Shown: positions 1-6,548, counted from the stretch's first letter. The stretch is 6,785 bases of DNA from Planctomycetota bacterium (GCA_022615465.1 JAKEGR010000089.1:1-6785); one strand, 5' to 3'. Notes: generated from the letters alone by a model not told the origin. Program-made: numbers and translations.

Positions 1-1417
1 TCTCGATTTCGCGGATCAGTTCGCCGGCCACTTTTTTCTCATTCGCGGCCAGCCGCCATTTCTTCAACTGCGCGAGCAATTGGCCGAGCGGGGTGCGGCA
101 GATGTGGTCCAACGTCCGGTCACGAAACCGCACGGCTGCCGCATCGTCGCGGAGCCGGCTGCCGCCGCACTCGCTGCAATCGATCTCATCGATGAGATGT
201 TCCAAGATCTGCCGCATACTCGGCGACAATTTCGACGCTTCTTCCAGCGCCGGGTACAGGCCCTTGAACTGGAAGCGGACCAGCGGCCGTTCGTCTTTCC
301 TTGCTTTCAGCGTCCGAGACGCCCCATACACGGCAATCCAATCGTCGCCGGTCCCGTACAAAATGGTCCGCCGTTGCCGGGGCGATAACTCGTGATACGG
401 CACATCGCTCGGCACGCCGGCATGGACCGACAGTGCCGCCAGCATCTGCCGGGATATGTCGAGATCAACTTCCGGCCAGACCAGCAGCGATCCCTGGGCC
501 AATGTCAATTTCGCATCGTGGAGCAGTGCGGCCGGATTGGCACCGGTTTGCGTGCCCAACCCGCTACATGCCGGACACCAGCCGAGCGCGCTGTTGAAGG
601 AAAAATTGTGTGGATTGAGCGTGTCGAAACTGCGGCCGCATTTTTCACACGCCAAGTGCTGGCTGTGAATGCGCACCTGCCAGCGCGGCTCCGGCATGTC
701 ATCCGACGGACAGACGACATGCACCACGCCTTTGCCCAACGCGAGCGCATTTTCGACGCTGCCGGCGATTCGCGATCGGGCGTCAGGCCGCACGACGATC
801 CGATCAATCACCACTTCCACGTCGTGCTTCCGCCGCCGGTCGATGAGGGGCGCCTGATCGAGCGAATGGGTCTCGCCGTCAATCCGAACCCGCACATAGC
901 CGGCCTCCCGAAAGGAATCCCACAGCGTTTCGTATTGCTCGCCCACTTGCAGTTCGACCGGTGCCATCACATACAGCCTGGTCCCGGTCGGCTCTTCGAG
1001 CAGCTTGTCGACGATCTGGTCTGAAGTCTGCGTGCCGATTGGAAGATCGCATTCCGGACAACACGGCTGACCAAGCCGAGCGAACAGAATACGAAAGTAG
1101 TCGTAAATTTCGGTGACGGTGCCAACCGTGGAGCGCGGCGTGTGGCCCGCATTGCGTTGTTCGATGGCAATCGCCGGCGAGAGGCCCTCGATGCGATCCA
1201 CCTGCGGCTTCTGCATCTGGCCGACGAATTGCCGTGCATAAGAGCTGAGGCTTTCCACGTACCGTCGCTGGCCCTCGGCGTAGATGGTGTCCATCGCCAG
1301 CGAGGTCTTGCCCGAACCGCTCGGCCCGCAGAAAACGGTCATCTGATCGCGTGGAATCTTCACGTGGAGGTCGCGCAGATTGTGCTGCCGCGCGCCTTGA
1401 ACCGTGATATGAGTCGC
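1..1417 (-). repeat. UvrA unit 2 (N-terminal half only, cut by the window edge)
   Basis: Residues 1041-1512 repeat the beginning of UvrA. The start is ITVQGARQHNLRDLHV, parallel to IVIRGAREHNLRNVDV in unit 1. Walker A follows at a constant offset of 1038 residues from unit 1. Then come the shared YAEGQRRYVESLS segment, the canonical IEQ Q-loop sequence, the CPEC pair, and the zinc module with Cys1297/1300/1321/1324. A CxxCGGSRL element (Cys1454/1457) matches unit 1 CPDCGGGRL. All visible motifs are intact, so nothing suggests decay. Its signature, Walker B and second ATPase half lie beyond the left edge. Confidence 0.9.
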
Positions 1418-4400
1418 CTCCCGCACGGCACTACGCCCGCTCTTGCGGCCCGGGGACGATTTGCCGGCGCCTTTCGCAGCCGATTCTGCCTTCCCATTCG
1501 TGCCAATGCCCAAATGGGGGGCGAGCGCCTGGCCTGTGTGCGAATCCTTGTTCCGCGAGATCACTTCCGGCGTGCCACAGGCAATAAGCTCTCCGCCCGC
1601 CGCGCCTCCTTCCGGGCCGATGTCGATGATCCAATCGGCCGTTTTCACCACATCCAGATTGTGTTCGACCACCAGCACCGTATTGCCGGCATCGACGAAG
1701 TCGTGGAGTACTTTCAGAAGCAACTCGATGTCGGCAAAGTGGAGGCCTGTCGTTGGCTCGTCGAGCAAATACAGTGTTCGACCAGTGGACTTCTTCACGA
1801 GTTCGCGGGCCAGCTTGATCCGCTGCGCCTCGCCGCCGGAGAGCGTCGGCGACGGTTGGCCAATCTTGATGTAATCCAAACCCACCGCGTGCAACGTGCT
1901 CAGCTTCTGATGAATGGCCGGGATGTTCTCAAAAAGCCCCATCGCTTGCTGCACATCCATCTCCAGCACCTGGGCAATGTTCTTTTCGTGATAGAGAACT
2001 TGCAACGTCTCGCGATTAAACCGATGGCCGTTGCACACGGGACATGTGACCCACACGTCGGCCAAAAAATCCATTTCCAGCCGCTTCGCGCCATTGCCGT
2101 CGCAGGCTTCGCACCGCCCGCCGGAGACATTGAAACTAAACCGACCCGGCTTGTAGCCGCGTCGTTTCGACTCGGGAAGTTGGGTGTAAAGGCGGCGAAT
2201 ATCGTCGAACAGCTTGATGTACGTGCCGGGATTCGACCGCGGCGTCCGGCCAATCGGCGACTGATCGATCACGATCAGTTTATCGAGTTGCTCGACGCCC
2301 TCGATGCGATCATGTTCGCCGGGCTGGCCCTTGCCTCCCATCAGATCGCGCAGCAGCGCCTCGGCCAGAATATCATTCACAATCGAGCTTTTTCCCGAGC
2401 CGCTCACGCCCGTAATGCAGACGAACGCGCCCAGCGGAATCTCGATATCGATGTTTTTTAGATTATTGTGCCGCGCGCCGACGATGCGAATCAATGGCGA
2501 ATGTCGAATGTCGAATGTCGAACCGGCGATCTTTTCGTCATTCGCGCAGGATCCCAGTCGCCGCCTCGTTGGAATCTCTATTTTGCGATTCCCCGCCAGG
2601 AACGCCCCGGTCACACTCCGCGGCTTACCGGCAATCTCGTCCGCGGTACCCGTCGCCACCACTTCGCCGCCGCGTACGCCTGGCCCTGGACCGAAATCAA
2701 TGAGGTGGTCGGCCGACCGCATGGTATCCTCGTCATGTTCGACGACGACGACCGTGTTGCCTAGATCGCGCAATTGCGCGAGAGTCGAAAGTAGCCGGTT
2801 GTTGTCGCGCGGGTGCAGGCCGATCGACGGCTCGTCAAGAATGTACAGCACTCCCACCAGCCCGCAGCCAATCTGGCCAGCCAACCGAATTCGTTGCGAC
2901 TCGCCGCCGGAAAGCGTCGGGGCCGTCCGCGCGAGTGTCAAATAATCAAGGCCGACGTTTTGCAGAAACCCCAATCGGCCGCGAACCTCCTTGAGCACCT
3001 CCGTGGCGATCAGTTGTTGGTTGCCTTCGAGCGCGAGGTCGCTGAAGAACTCAACCGTGTCGGAAACCGACAACGCACAGACTTCCGGCAGCGAGCAATC
3101 GGGCCGGCTGGCAAATTTCGTGCTCGCCGTCTTGATCGTCACCCAAGCTGCCTGGGGATTGAGTCTTCCGCCGCCACAATCCGGGCAGTGAATCACACTC
3201 ATGTACTTTTCGAGGGCGCGAATCTGCGGCGGACTTTTGCTCGTTCGGTATTTTTCGAGCAATTCGGGAATGATGCCATGATAATGCCCGCCATACTTCT
3301 GCCCCGCCTTGCCGGCCCGCCATGTGAACGTAATGTGCTGGTCGCGAGTGCCCCACAACCACAGGTCACGCAGTTCGAGCGGCAGCTCGCGCCAGGGCGT
3401 TTCAAGCAGCGTTCCCTCGGCCAGTTCCAGCTTCCGTTCCATCGTCTCGGCAACGCCGCGAAAGATGTGACGCTTCCATCGACCCAGGTCCTTCCAGGGT
3501 CCGACCAGTTCGATGCACCCCTGGACAAACGATTTATCAGGTTCCGTCACGAGGCGTTCAGGAGCGAAGCTGAAGAACTCTCCCAGGCCGTCGCAAGTGG
3601 GGCACATTCCCTGCGGGCTGTTGAAGCTGAACATCTGCGGCGACGGCTCGTCGTAACTCAGTCCACAATCCGTGCAGGCGAAATGGGAGGACAGCACGAT
3701 ATCGCCGGGTTGTCCACCGGCACGGTGCCTTGAGCGCGACTTGGGAGCGCGGGGCGAGGGGCGAGGAGCGGGTGCAGCCTTTTCGTTGCTTGCTCCTCGT
3801 TCGTCGCCAGTCTCTTCCGACTGCACCGCGATGATGATGTTCCCCTGACCCATGCCCAGCGCCATGTCGACCGCCTCGGCCAGCCGGCCTCGGATACTTG
3901 CTTCGACGGTGAGCCGATCGACGACCACCTCGATGTTATGGCGCATCTGCCGGTCGAGCGCGAGATCACCCACCAGAGACACGATCTGCCCATCGACCCT
4001 AGCCCGCACGAACCCTTGCTTCCGCAAATCCTCGAACAAGTCGCGATATTCGCCCTTCTGGCCGCGGATGAGAGGGGCGAGCACGGCCAGCGGCGTCCTT
4101 GCCGGCAAAGTCATAATCCGTGTGATGATCTGTTCGCGTGTCTGGGCCGTGATTGGCTTCCCGCAACTCGGGCAGTGCCCCCGGCCGACCCGCGCGTACA
4201 GCACCCGCAGAAAATCGTAAATCTCGGTGATGGTGCCGACCGTCGACCGCGGATTGTTGCCCGACGACTTTTGCGAAATCGAAATGGACGGGCTGAGGCC
4301 GCTGATGTGGTCGACTTCGGGTTTGGGCATCTGGCCCAAGAACTGCCGGGCAAAAGTGGAGAGGCTCTCGACATACCGTCGCTGCCCCTCGGCATACAGG

Positions 4401-4537
4401 GTATCAAAGGCCAGGGAGCTTTTTCCCGAGCCGCTTACGCCGGTCAGGCAGATCAGTTTGCCGCGAGGCAAGACCACATCGACGTTGCGGAGGTTGTGCT
4501 CGCGAGCGCCACGGATAACGATATCAGAAGCGGGCAT
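1..4537 (-). CDS. uvrA: Excinuclease ABC subunit A, tandem-duplicated (double-length) UvrA; 3' end outside the window
   Basis: UvrA is the damage-sensing ABC ATPase of nucleotide-excision repair; it loads UvrB on lesions. From ATG 4537 the frame stays open for 1512 codons to the left edge. Unit 1 is complete. NBD I has Walker A GVSGSGKSS (33-41, Lys39), signature LSGGESQ (542-548), Walker B LDEPS (Asp568/Glu569) and switch His601. NBD II has Walker A at 710-718 (Lys716), LSGGEAQ (899-905), Walker B Asp926/Glu927 and His959. Zinc-module cysteines are 288/291/312/315 and 809/812/832/835, with further CxxC pairs at 122/125 and 451/454. A Gly/Ser/Lys/Arg-rich linker (about 1011-1040) joins unit 2, which restarts at about 1041 with Walker A GPSGSGKTS (1071-1079) and zinc cysteines 1297/1300/1321/1324; the window cuts it at about its residue 474. 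Ordinary UvrA is about 940-1000 residues, so the whole protein should be near 1900-2100. Chlamydial UvrA is also known to be double-length. The start was chosen by alignment to the family N-terminus; no good Shine-Dalgarno is visible. The frame continues open upstream without homology. Confidence 0.96.
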   Translation of the reverse strand, partial: MPASDIVIRGAREHNLRNVDVVLPRGKLICLTGVSGSGKSSLAFDTLYAEGQRRYVESLSTFARQFLGQMPKPEVDHISGLSPSISISQKSSGNNPRSTVGTITEIYDFLRVLYARVGRGHCPSCGKPITAQTREQIITRIMTLPARTPLAVLAPLIRGQKGEYRDLFEDLRKQGFVRARVDGQIVSLVGDLALDRQMRHNIEVVVDRLTVEASIRGRLAEAVDMALGMGQGNIIIAVQSEETGDERGASNEKAAPAPRPSPRAPKSRSRHRAGGQPGDIVLSSHFACTDCGLSYDEPSPQMFSFNSPQGMCPTCDGLGEFFSFAPERLVTEPDKSFVQGCIELVGPWKDLGRWKRHIFRGVAETMERKLELAEGTLLETPWRELPLELRDLWLWGTRDQHITFTWRAGKAGQKYGGHYHGIIPELLEKYRTSKSPPQIRALEKYMSVIHCPDCGGGRLNPQAAWVTIKTASTKFASRPDCSLPEVCALSVSDTVEFFSDLALEGNQQLIATEVLKEVRGRLGFLQNVGLDYLTLARTAPTLSGGESQRIRLAGQIGCGLVGVLYILDEPSIGLHPRDNNRLLSTLAQLRDLGNTVVVVEHDEDTMRSADHLIDFGPGPGVRGGEVVATGTADEIAGKPRSVTGAFLAGNRKIEIPTRRRLGSCANDEKIAGSTFDIRHSPLIRIVGARHNNLKNIDIEIPLGAFVCITGVSGSGKSSIVNDILAEALLRDLMGGKGQPGEHDRIEGVEQLDKLIVIDQSPIGRTPRSNPGTYIKLFDDIRRLYTQLPESKRRGYKPGRFSFNVSGGRCEACDGNGAKRLEMDFLADVWVTCPVCNGHRFNRETLQVLYHEKNIAQVLEMDVQQAMGLFENIPAIHQKLSTLHAVGLDYIKIGQPSPTLSGGEAQRIKLARELVKKSTGRTLYLLDEPTTGLHFADIELLLKVLHDFVDAGNTVLVVEHNLDVVKTADWIIDIGPEGGAAGGELIACGTPEVISRNKDSHTGQALAPHLGIGTNGKAESAAKGAGKSSPGRKSGRSAVREATHITVQGARQHNLRDLHVKIPRDQMTVFCGPSGSGKTSLAMDTIYAEGQRRYVESLSSYARQFVGQMQKPQVDRIEGLSPAIAIEQRNAGHTPRSTVGTVTEIYDYFRILFARLGQPCCPECDLPIGTQTSDQIVDKLLEEPTGTRLYVMAPVELQVGEQYETLWDSFREAGYVRVRIDGETHSLDQAPLIDRRRKHDVEVVIDRIVVRPDARSRIAGSVENALALGKGVVHVVCPSDDMPEPRWQVRIHSQHLACEKCGRSFDTLNPHNFSFNSALGWCPACSGLGTQTGANPAALLHDAKLTLAQGSLLVWPEVDLDISRQMLAALSVHAGVPSDVPYHELSPRQRRTILYGTGDDWIAVYGASRTLKARKDERPLVRFQFKGLYPALEEASKLSPSMRQILEHLIDEIDCSECGGSRLRDDAAAVRFRDRTLDHICRTPLGQLLAQLKKWRLAANEKKVAGELIREIE
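1418..1507 (-). other. Basic inter-unit linker of the double UvrA
   Basis: Residues about 1011-1040 join the two UvrA units. The stretch is rich in Gly, Ser, Ala, Lys and Arg and has no recognisable motif or predicted secondary structure. It is probably a flexible tether that lets the units sit side by side, as two separate UvrA chains do in the normal dimer. That role is inferred. Confidence 0.7.
2498..2518. repeat. Three tandem 7-bp units (CGAATGT) inside uvrA
   Basis: On the plus strand CGAATGT occurs three times without interruption at 2498-2504, 2505-2511 and 2512-2518, followed by a partial CGA. In the uvrA frame this encodes exactly seven residues, TFDIRHS (674-680). They lie in the linker just before NBD II of unit 1, where this protein has roughly 13-15 residues more than ordinary UvrA. 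A 7-bp inverted repeat flanks it: GCGAATG at 2497-2503 and CATTCGC at 2539-2545. Confidence 0.85.
3748..3768. repeat. Three degenerate tandem 7-bp units (CGAGGGG-like) inside uvrA
   Basis: The plus strand reads CGCGGGG, CGAGGGG, CGAGGAG at 3748-3754, 3755-3761 and 3762-3768. Translated in the uvrA frame it gives the Pro/Arg stretch APRPSPRA (residues about 257-264). It lies in a low-complexity insertion (residues about 242-270, about 3728-3814) just before the first zinc module of unit 1. Unit 2 lacks this insertion. Confidence 0.7.
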
Positions 4538-4570
4538 CGATGCGCCGGTAAGTTTTTTGCGGTTCCTGAT

Positions 4571-4616
4571 CGCCCAAAGCCTGCTCCTGCGCGAACCGCG
4601 GCCGCAGGCTTGGGCG
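4571..4616. promoter_or_regulatory. Large inverted repeat in the uvrA 5' region
   Basis: The left arm CGCCCAAAGCCTGC (4571-4584) and right arm GCAGGCTTGGGCG (4604-4616) are complementary over 13 pairs with one bulged base. They enclose a 19-nt loop that contains a small CGCG/CGCG stem (4590-4593 with 4597-4600). It lies 34 bp upstream of the uvrA start and within the divergent uvrA-methyltransferase spacer. No T-tract follows it on either strand, so it does not look like a terminator. It could be an operator, or a stem-loop at the 5' end of the uvrA leader. It does not resemble a LexA box of the E. coli or Bacillus type. Confidence 0.55.
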
Positions 4617-4626
4617 CAAACCACCC

Positions 4627-4632
4627 ATTCTA
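4627..4632 (-). promoter_or_regulatory. Possible -10 element for uvrA
   Basis: Read on the minus strand this is TAGAAT, five of six matches to the sigma-70 TATAAT. The hexamer 17 nt upstream (TTTTCG) is a poor -35 element. Transcription from here would begin near 4620, so the inverted repeat at 4571-4616 would form the first structure of an ~80-nt leader. Only one half of the promoter is convincing. Confidence 0.25.
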
Positions 4633-4715
4633 CTGCTAAGACGAGATTGCGAAAAGGCGACGATTTTCGGCAATAGCGATCGCTCGATGCCGTTGCTCTG
4701 ATTCGCAAGCATGCC

Positions 4716-5615
4716 ATGAACGAAGCGACCGAAGATTCCTACGGATTGCTGGATTTCGGTGCCGGCCGCAAACTGGAGCAGTTTGGCGAGGTGGTGCTCG
4801 ATCGGCCCTGCCCCGCGGCCGAGGGCGTTGCAAAACGGCATCCCGATCTGTGGAGCAACTCGGCCGCTCGCTACGACCGCACGCACGGCGAACAGGGCGC
4901 GTGGACGCCGTCTAATGTGCTACCGAAGCAGTGGATGGTGTCGTTCTCTATAACGGCTAATGATGAAAAGCCTAAATGCCCGCTGACTTTTCAACTCCAA
5001 CCTTCACCCTTTGGTCACGTCGGCGTCTTTCCCGAACAGCGCGAGAGCTGGCGGTGGATTGTGCGACAAGTTCGTCGCGGACGGCAACGACTCGGTCGCC
5101 CGCCCCGCGTGCTGAATTTATTCGCCTACACGGGCGGCTGCACGCTGGCCGCGGCGGCCGCCGGCGCGGAAGTAGTCCACATCGACGCTGCCCGGAACAT
5201 GGTCGACCGCGCACGAGAGAATGCCGCGATCTCCGGTCTCGCCAATCACCCGATCCGCTGGATCGTGGAAGACGCTTTGAAATTCTGCCGCCGCGAAGTG
5301 AAGCGGGGCAACCGTTACGATGCCGTGATCCTCGACCCGCCCAGCTACGGCCACGGCCCCAAGGGCGAGGCTTGGAAGATCGGCGACCATTTGCTGCCGT
5401 TGTTGAACCTATGCGGCGAGCTTACGGCCGACAGCCTCGCGTTCGTTCTGGCAACCTGCCACACGCCCGGCATCGGCCCCGCCGAATTGGCCGCCTACAT
5501 GGCCGACGGAATCATGGGCCACTGCTCCCAGCCGCCCCTCGCCGACGAACTGGTTCTGGACACACGGGACGGGCGACGCCTTCGCAGCGGGGTCTACGCC
5601 CGCTGGCCCAAGTAG
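4716..5615 (+). CDS. Class I SAM-dependent methyltransferase, RlmI/COG1092-like (probable rRNA methyltransferase)
   Basis: This 299-residue protein should transfer a methyl group from S-adenosylmethionine, most likely to rRNA by similarity to the RlmI/RlmK group. An N-terminal region (LLDFGAGRKLEQFG at 11-24, VLDRPCPAAE at 27-36) precedes a Rossmann-fold domain. Motif I is VLNLFAYTGGC (132-142), with the acidic ribose-binding Asp157 in HIDAARNMV. VEDALKF (184-190) is the next acidic motif and motif IV is AVILDPPSYG (203-212). Cys248 in VLATCHTPG lies where RlmI has its SCSG cysteine, which hints at C5-cytosine chemistry; this is inferred. No N-terminal PUA domain is visible, unlike RlmI, so the substrate cannot be named. 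It is divergent from uvrA and converges on the next gene with a 29-bp gap. ATG 4716 lacks a clear Shine-Dalgarno, but the conserved N-terminus begins directly after it. Confidence 0.88.
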   Translation: MNEATEDSYGLLDFGAGRKLEQFGEVVLDRPCPAAEGVAKRHPDLWSNSAARYDRTHGEQGAWTPSNVLPKQWMVSFSITANDEKPKCPLTFQLQPSPFGHVGVFPEQRESWRWIVRQVRRGRQRLGRPPRVLNLFAYTGGCTLAAAAAGAEVVHIDAARNMVDRARENAAISGLANHPIRWIVEDALKFCRREVKRGNRYDAVILDPPSYGHGPKGEAWKIGDHLLPLLNLCGELTADSLAFVLATCHTPGIGPAELAAYMADGIMGHCSQPPLADELVLDTRDGRRLRSGVYARWPK

Positions 5616-5644
5616 CCGCAAGGCAAAAAAACTTCTCCGGAACG
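5616..5644. other. 29-bp convergent spacer, no clear terminator
   Basis: The stop codons of the plus-strand methyltransferase and the minus-strand repeat protein face each other across this gap. A run of seven A (5625-5631), a T-run for the minus-strand transcript, follows only a 3-bp TTC/GAA stem. I do not call an intrinsic terminator. Confidence 0.6.
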
Positions 5645-6397
5645 TCACTTCGCATCATGCGCGCGACACCAGGCGATCATCTGGTCGACCGTCCACTGCG
5701 ACTTGTCCAGCTTGTCGGCTGACTTTTTCGCTGCTACCGAAGCCGCGCCCACGGACGCTTCCGGTGCGGCCGTGGCCGGCATTACTTCCGCTTTGGGAAC
5801 CGATTCGGTCGGAACAACTGCCTTCGCGGCACCCCCCGCACGCGCCGCCGCCAACATATCGGCCACGCTCATTTTCGAGCGATCGATTTTGGCCGGCGCA
5901 GCCGGCTTCACCGCCGGCGTTCCCGCGTTCTTCTCAGGCGATGGAGAATCCTTGGCCGGAGCGGGCTTTGCGGCGGACGGTGCCGCGGCTTTTCCACCGC
6001 GTGCAGCAGCCAGTATATCGGCTGTCGACAGCTTGCTTCCCGCTGGTTTCGCGGGTGCCTTGGCCCCACTTCGGGCCGCCGCCAAAATGTCCGCGGTCGA
6101 GGGCTTTCTTGCCGCCACGGGCGGCTTGGCGGCCCCGGCCGGTGCCTTCTTATCCCCGACTTTCTCCTGTTTGGGCAGCGGTTTATCGACCACTTTCAGA
6201 AAATTCATGTCGATATCGTACCAGCCGATGTTGGTGTGGTAATCCGAAAACTCCACCAGCGCCCGCCCGCTCATGTTGACAGTCTTCACTCGACCGACCA
6301 CCTCGCGAAACCGCGCCAACTCCGGCTGACTAGCGTCGACCATGACATATTTGTCGGTGTATTGCTGCTTGAGTTGCTCGATATCGGTTGGGACCAT
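5645..6397 (-). CDS. Uncharacterised Ala/Lys/Pro-rich protein with repeated DILAAAR motifs
   Basis: I do not recognise a named family. From ATG 6397 the product has 250 residues. Residues 1-71 are compositionally normal and look like a small beta-rich domain (KYVMVDA, GRVKTVNMSGRALVEF, IGWYDIDMNFLKVV), possibly SH3- or KOW-like. The rest is disordered, rich in Ala, Pro and Lys, with spaced copies of one short motif: KPSTADILAAARSG (98-111), KLSTADILAAARGG (122-135) and KMSVADMLAAARAGG (175-189). A divergent copy, QWTVDQMIAWCRAHDAK, ends the protein (234-250). The motifs look like short amphipathic helices on flexible tethers, so a scaffold or multivalent binding role is possible. There is no signal peptide or membrane segment, so it is probably cytoplasmic. 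ATG 6397 is preferred over ATG 6451 because a GGAG lies 11 nt upstream and the 18 extra residues fall inside a hairpin-containing leader. Confidence 0.75.
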   Translation of the reverse strand: MVPTDIEQLKQQYTDKYVMVDASQPELARFREVVGRVKTVNMSGRALVEFSDYHTNIGWYDIDMNFLKVVDKPLPKQEKVGDKKAPAGAAKPPVAARKPSTADILAAARSGAKAPAKPAGSKLSTADILAAARGGKAAAPSAAKPAPAKDSPSPEKNAGTPAVKPAAPAKIDRSKMSVADMLAAARAGGAAKAVVPTESVPKAEVMPATAAPEASVGAASVAAKKSADKLDKSQWTVDQMIAWCRAHDAK

Positions 6398-6432
6398 CTT
6401 AAGGCGAACTCCAGGGCGGTCGGCATGGAGTA

Positions 6433-6456
6433 CGGCTGTGCAGTCTGGCACAGCCG
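6433..6456. promoter_or_regulatory. Perfect 9-bp inverted repeat upstream of the DILAAAR-repeat gene
   Basis: CGGCTGTGC (6433-6441) and GCACAGCCG (6448-6456) pair perfectly around a 6-nt loop, AGTCTG. The element lies 36 bp upstream of the ATG at 6397 and would be in the transcript leader if the promoter candidate at 6475-6503 is used. No T-tract follows on either strand, so it is more likely an operator or leader hairpin than a terminator. Confidence 0.5.
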
Positions 6457-6474
6457 CAACGACAAGGCCGCCTT

Positions 6475-6503
6475 ATTCTGGCCGAATCCGACCCGTGCGG
6501 CAA
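6475..6503 (-). promoter_or_regulatory. Possible sigma-70-type promoter for the DILAAAR-repeat gene
   Basis: On the minus strand TTGCCG (6503-6498) and CAGAAT (6480-6475) are separated by exactly 17 nt. Each matches four of six consensus bases. Transcription would begin near 6468, with a leader of about 70 nt that contains the hairpin at 6433-6456. The match is modest and could be chance. Confidence 0.28.
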
Positions 6504-6519
6504 GAACAGCCCCGAACGA

Positions 6520-6548
6520 TTGATTCTCACGCGGGATCGACCCATAAT
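6520..6548 (+). promoter_or_regulatory. Probable sigma-70-type promoter for the secreted-protein gene
   Basis: TTGATT (6520-6525) and CATAAT (6543-6548) are 17 nt apart, with four and five matches to the -35 and -10 consensus. The expected start is near 6555, about 60 nt before the ATG at 6616. This is the best promoter match seen in the window, and it drives the gene with the best ribosome-binding site. Confidence 0.42.

Larger units (their letters stand above)
1508..4537 (-). repeat. UvrA unit 1 (complete copy of the intragenic tandem duplication)
   Basis: These codons (residues 1-1010) form a self-sufficient UvrA with both ABC ATPase halves, the UvrB-binding and insertion regions and both zinc modules. 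The Q-loop region reads SPSISISQKSSGNNPRSTVG, with Ser88 where ordinary UvrA and unit 2 have Glu (IEQ). Unit 1 is about 29 residues longer than unit 2 between the CPxC pair and the first zinc module, because of the insertion described separately. The copies agree in order of motifs but are clearly diverged in sequence, so the duplication looks old. Confidence 0.9.

Noticed and set aside
1142..2461. Long plus-strand reading frame of 439 codons, with several other plus-strand frames over 1-4640
   Set aside because: They lie opposite the uvrA frame, whose motifs are unmistakable. Their translations are Arg/Ala/His-rich with no recognisable domain, as expected for the antisense of a GC-rich gene.
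2468..2764. Plus-strand frames containing 'NVECRMSNV'-like peptides
   Set aside because: The peptide is just the CGAATGT heptad array read in another frame, opposite uvrA.
4538..4715. LexA/SOS box upstream of uvrA
   Set aside because: Neither the CTG-N10-CAG nor the GAAC-N4-GTTC pattern is present at normal spacing. The CTGC/GCAG ends of the inverted repeat are too far apart.
5622..5640. Possible intrinsic terminator between the convergent genes
   Set aside because: There is a run of seven A, but the only adjacent stem is three base pairs.
4976..5722. 248-codon plus-strand frame overlapping the methyltransferase
   Set aside because: It is a +1 shadow of the methyltransferase, very Arg-rich and without motifs.
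5703..6242. Plus-strand frames opposite the DILAAAR-repeat gene
   Set aside because: Their Ala/Pro-rich repeats mirror the codon pattern of the minus-strand gene, which has a better start, a Shine-Dalgarno and a normal N-terminal domain.
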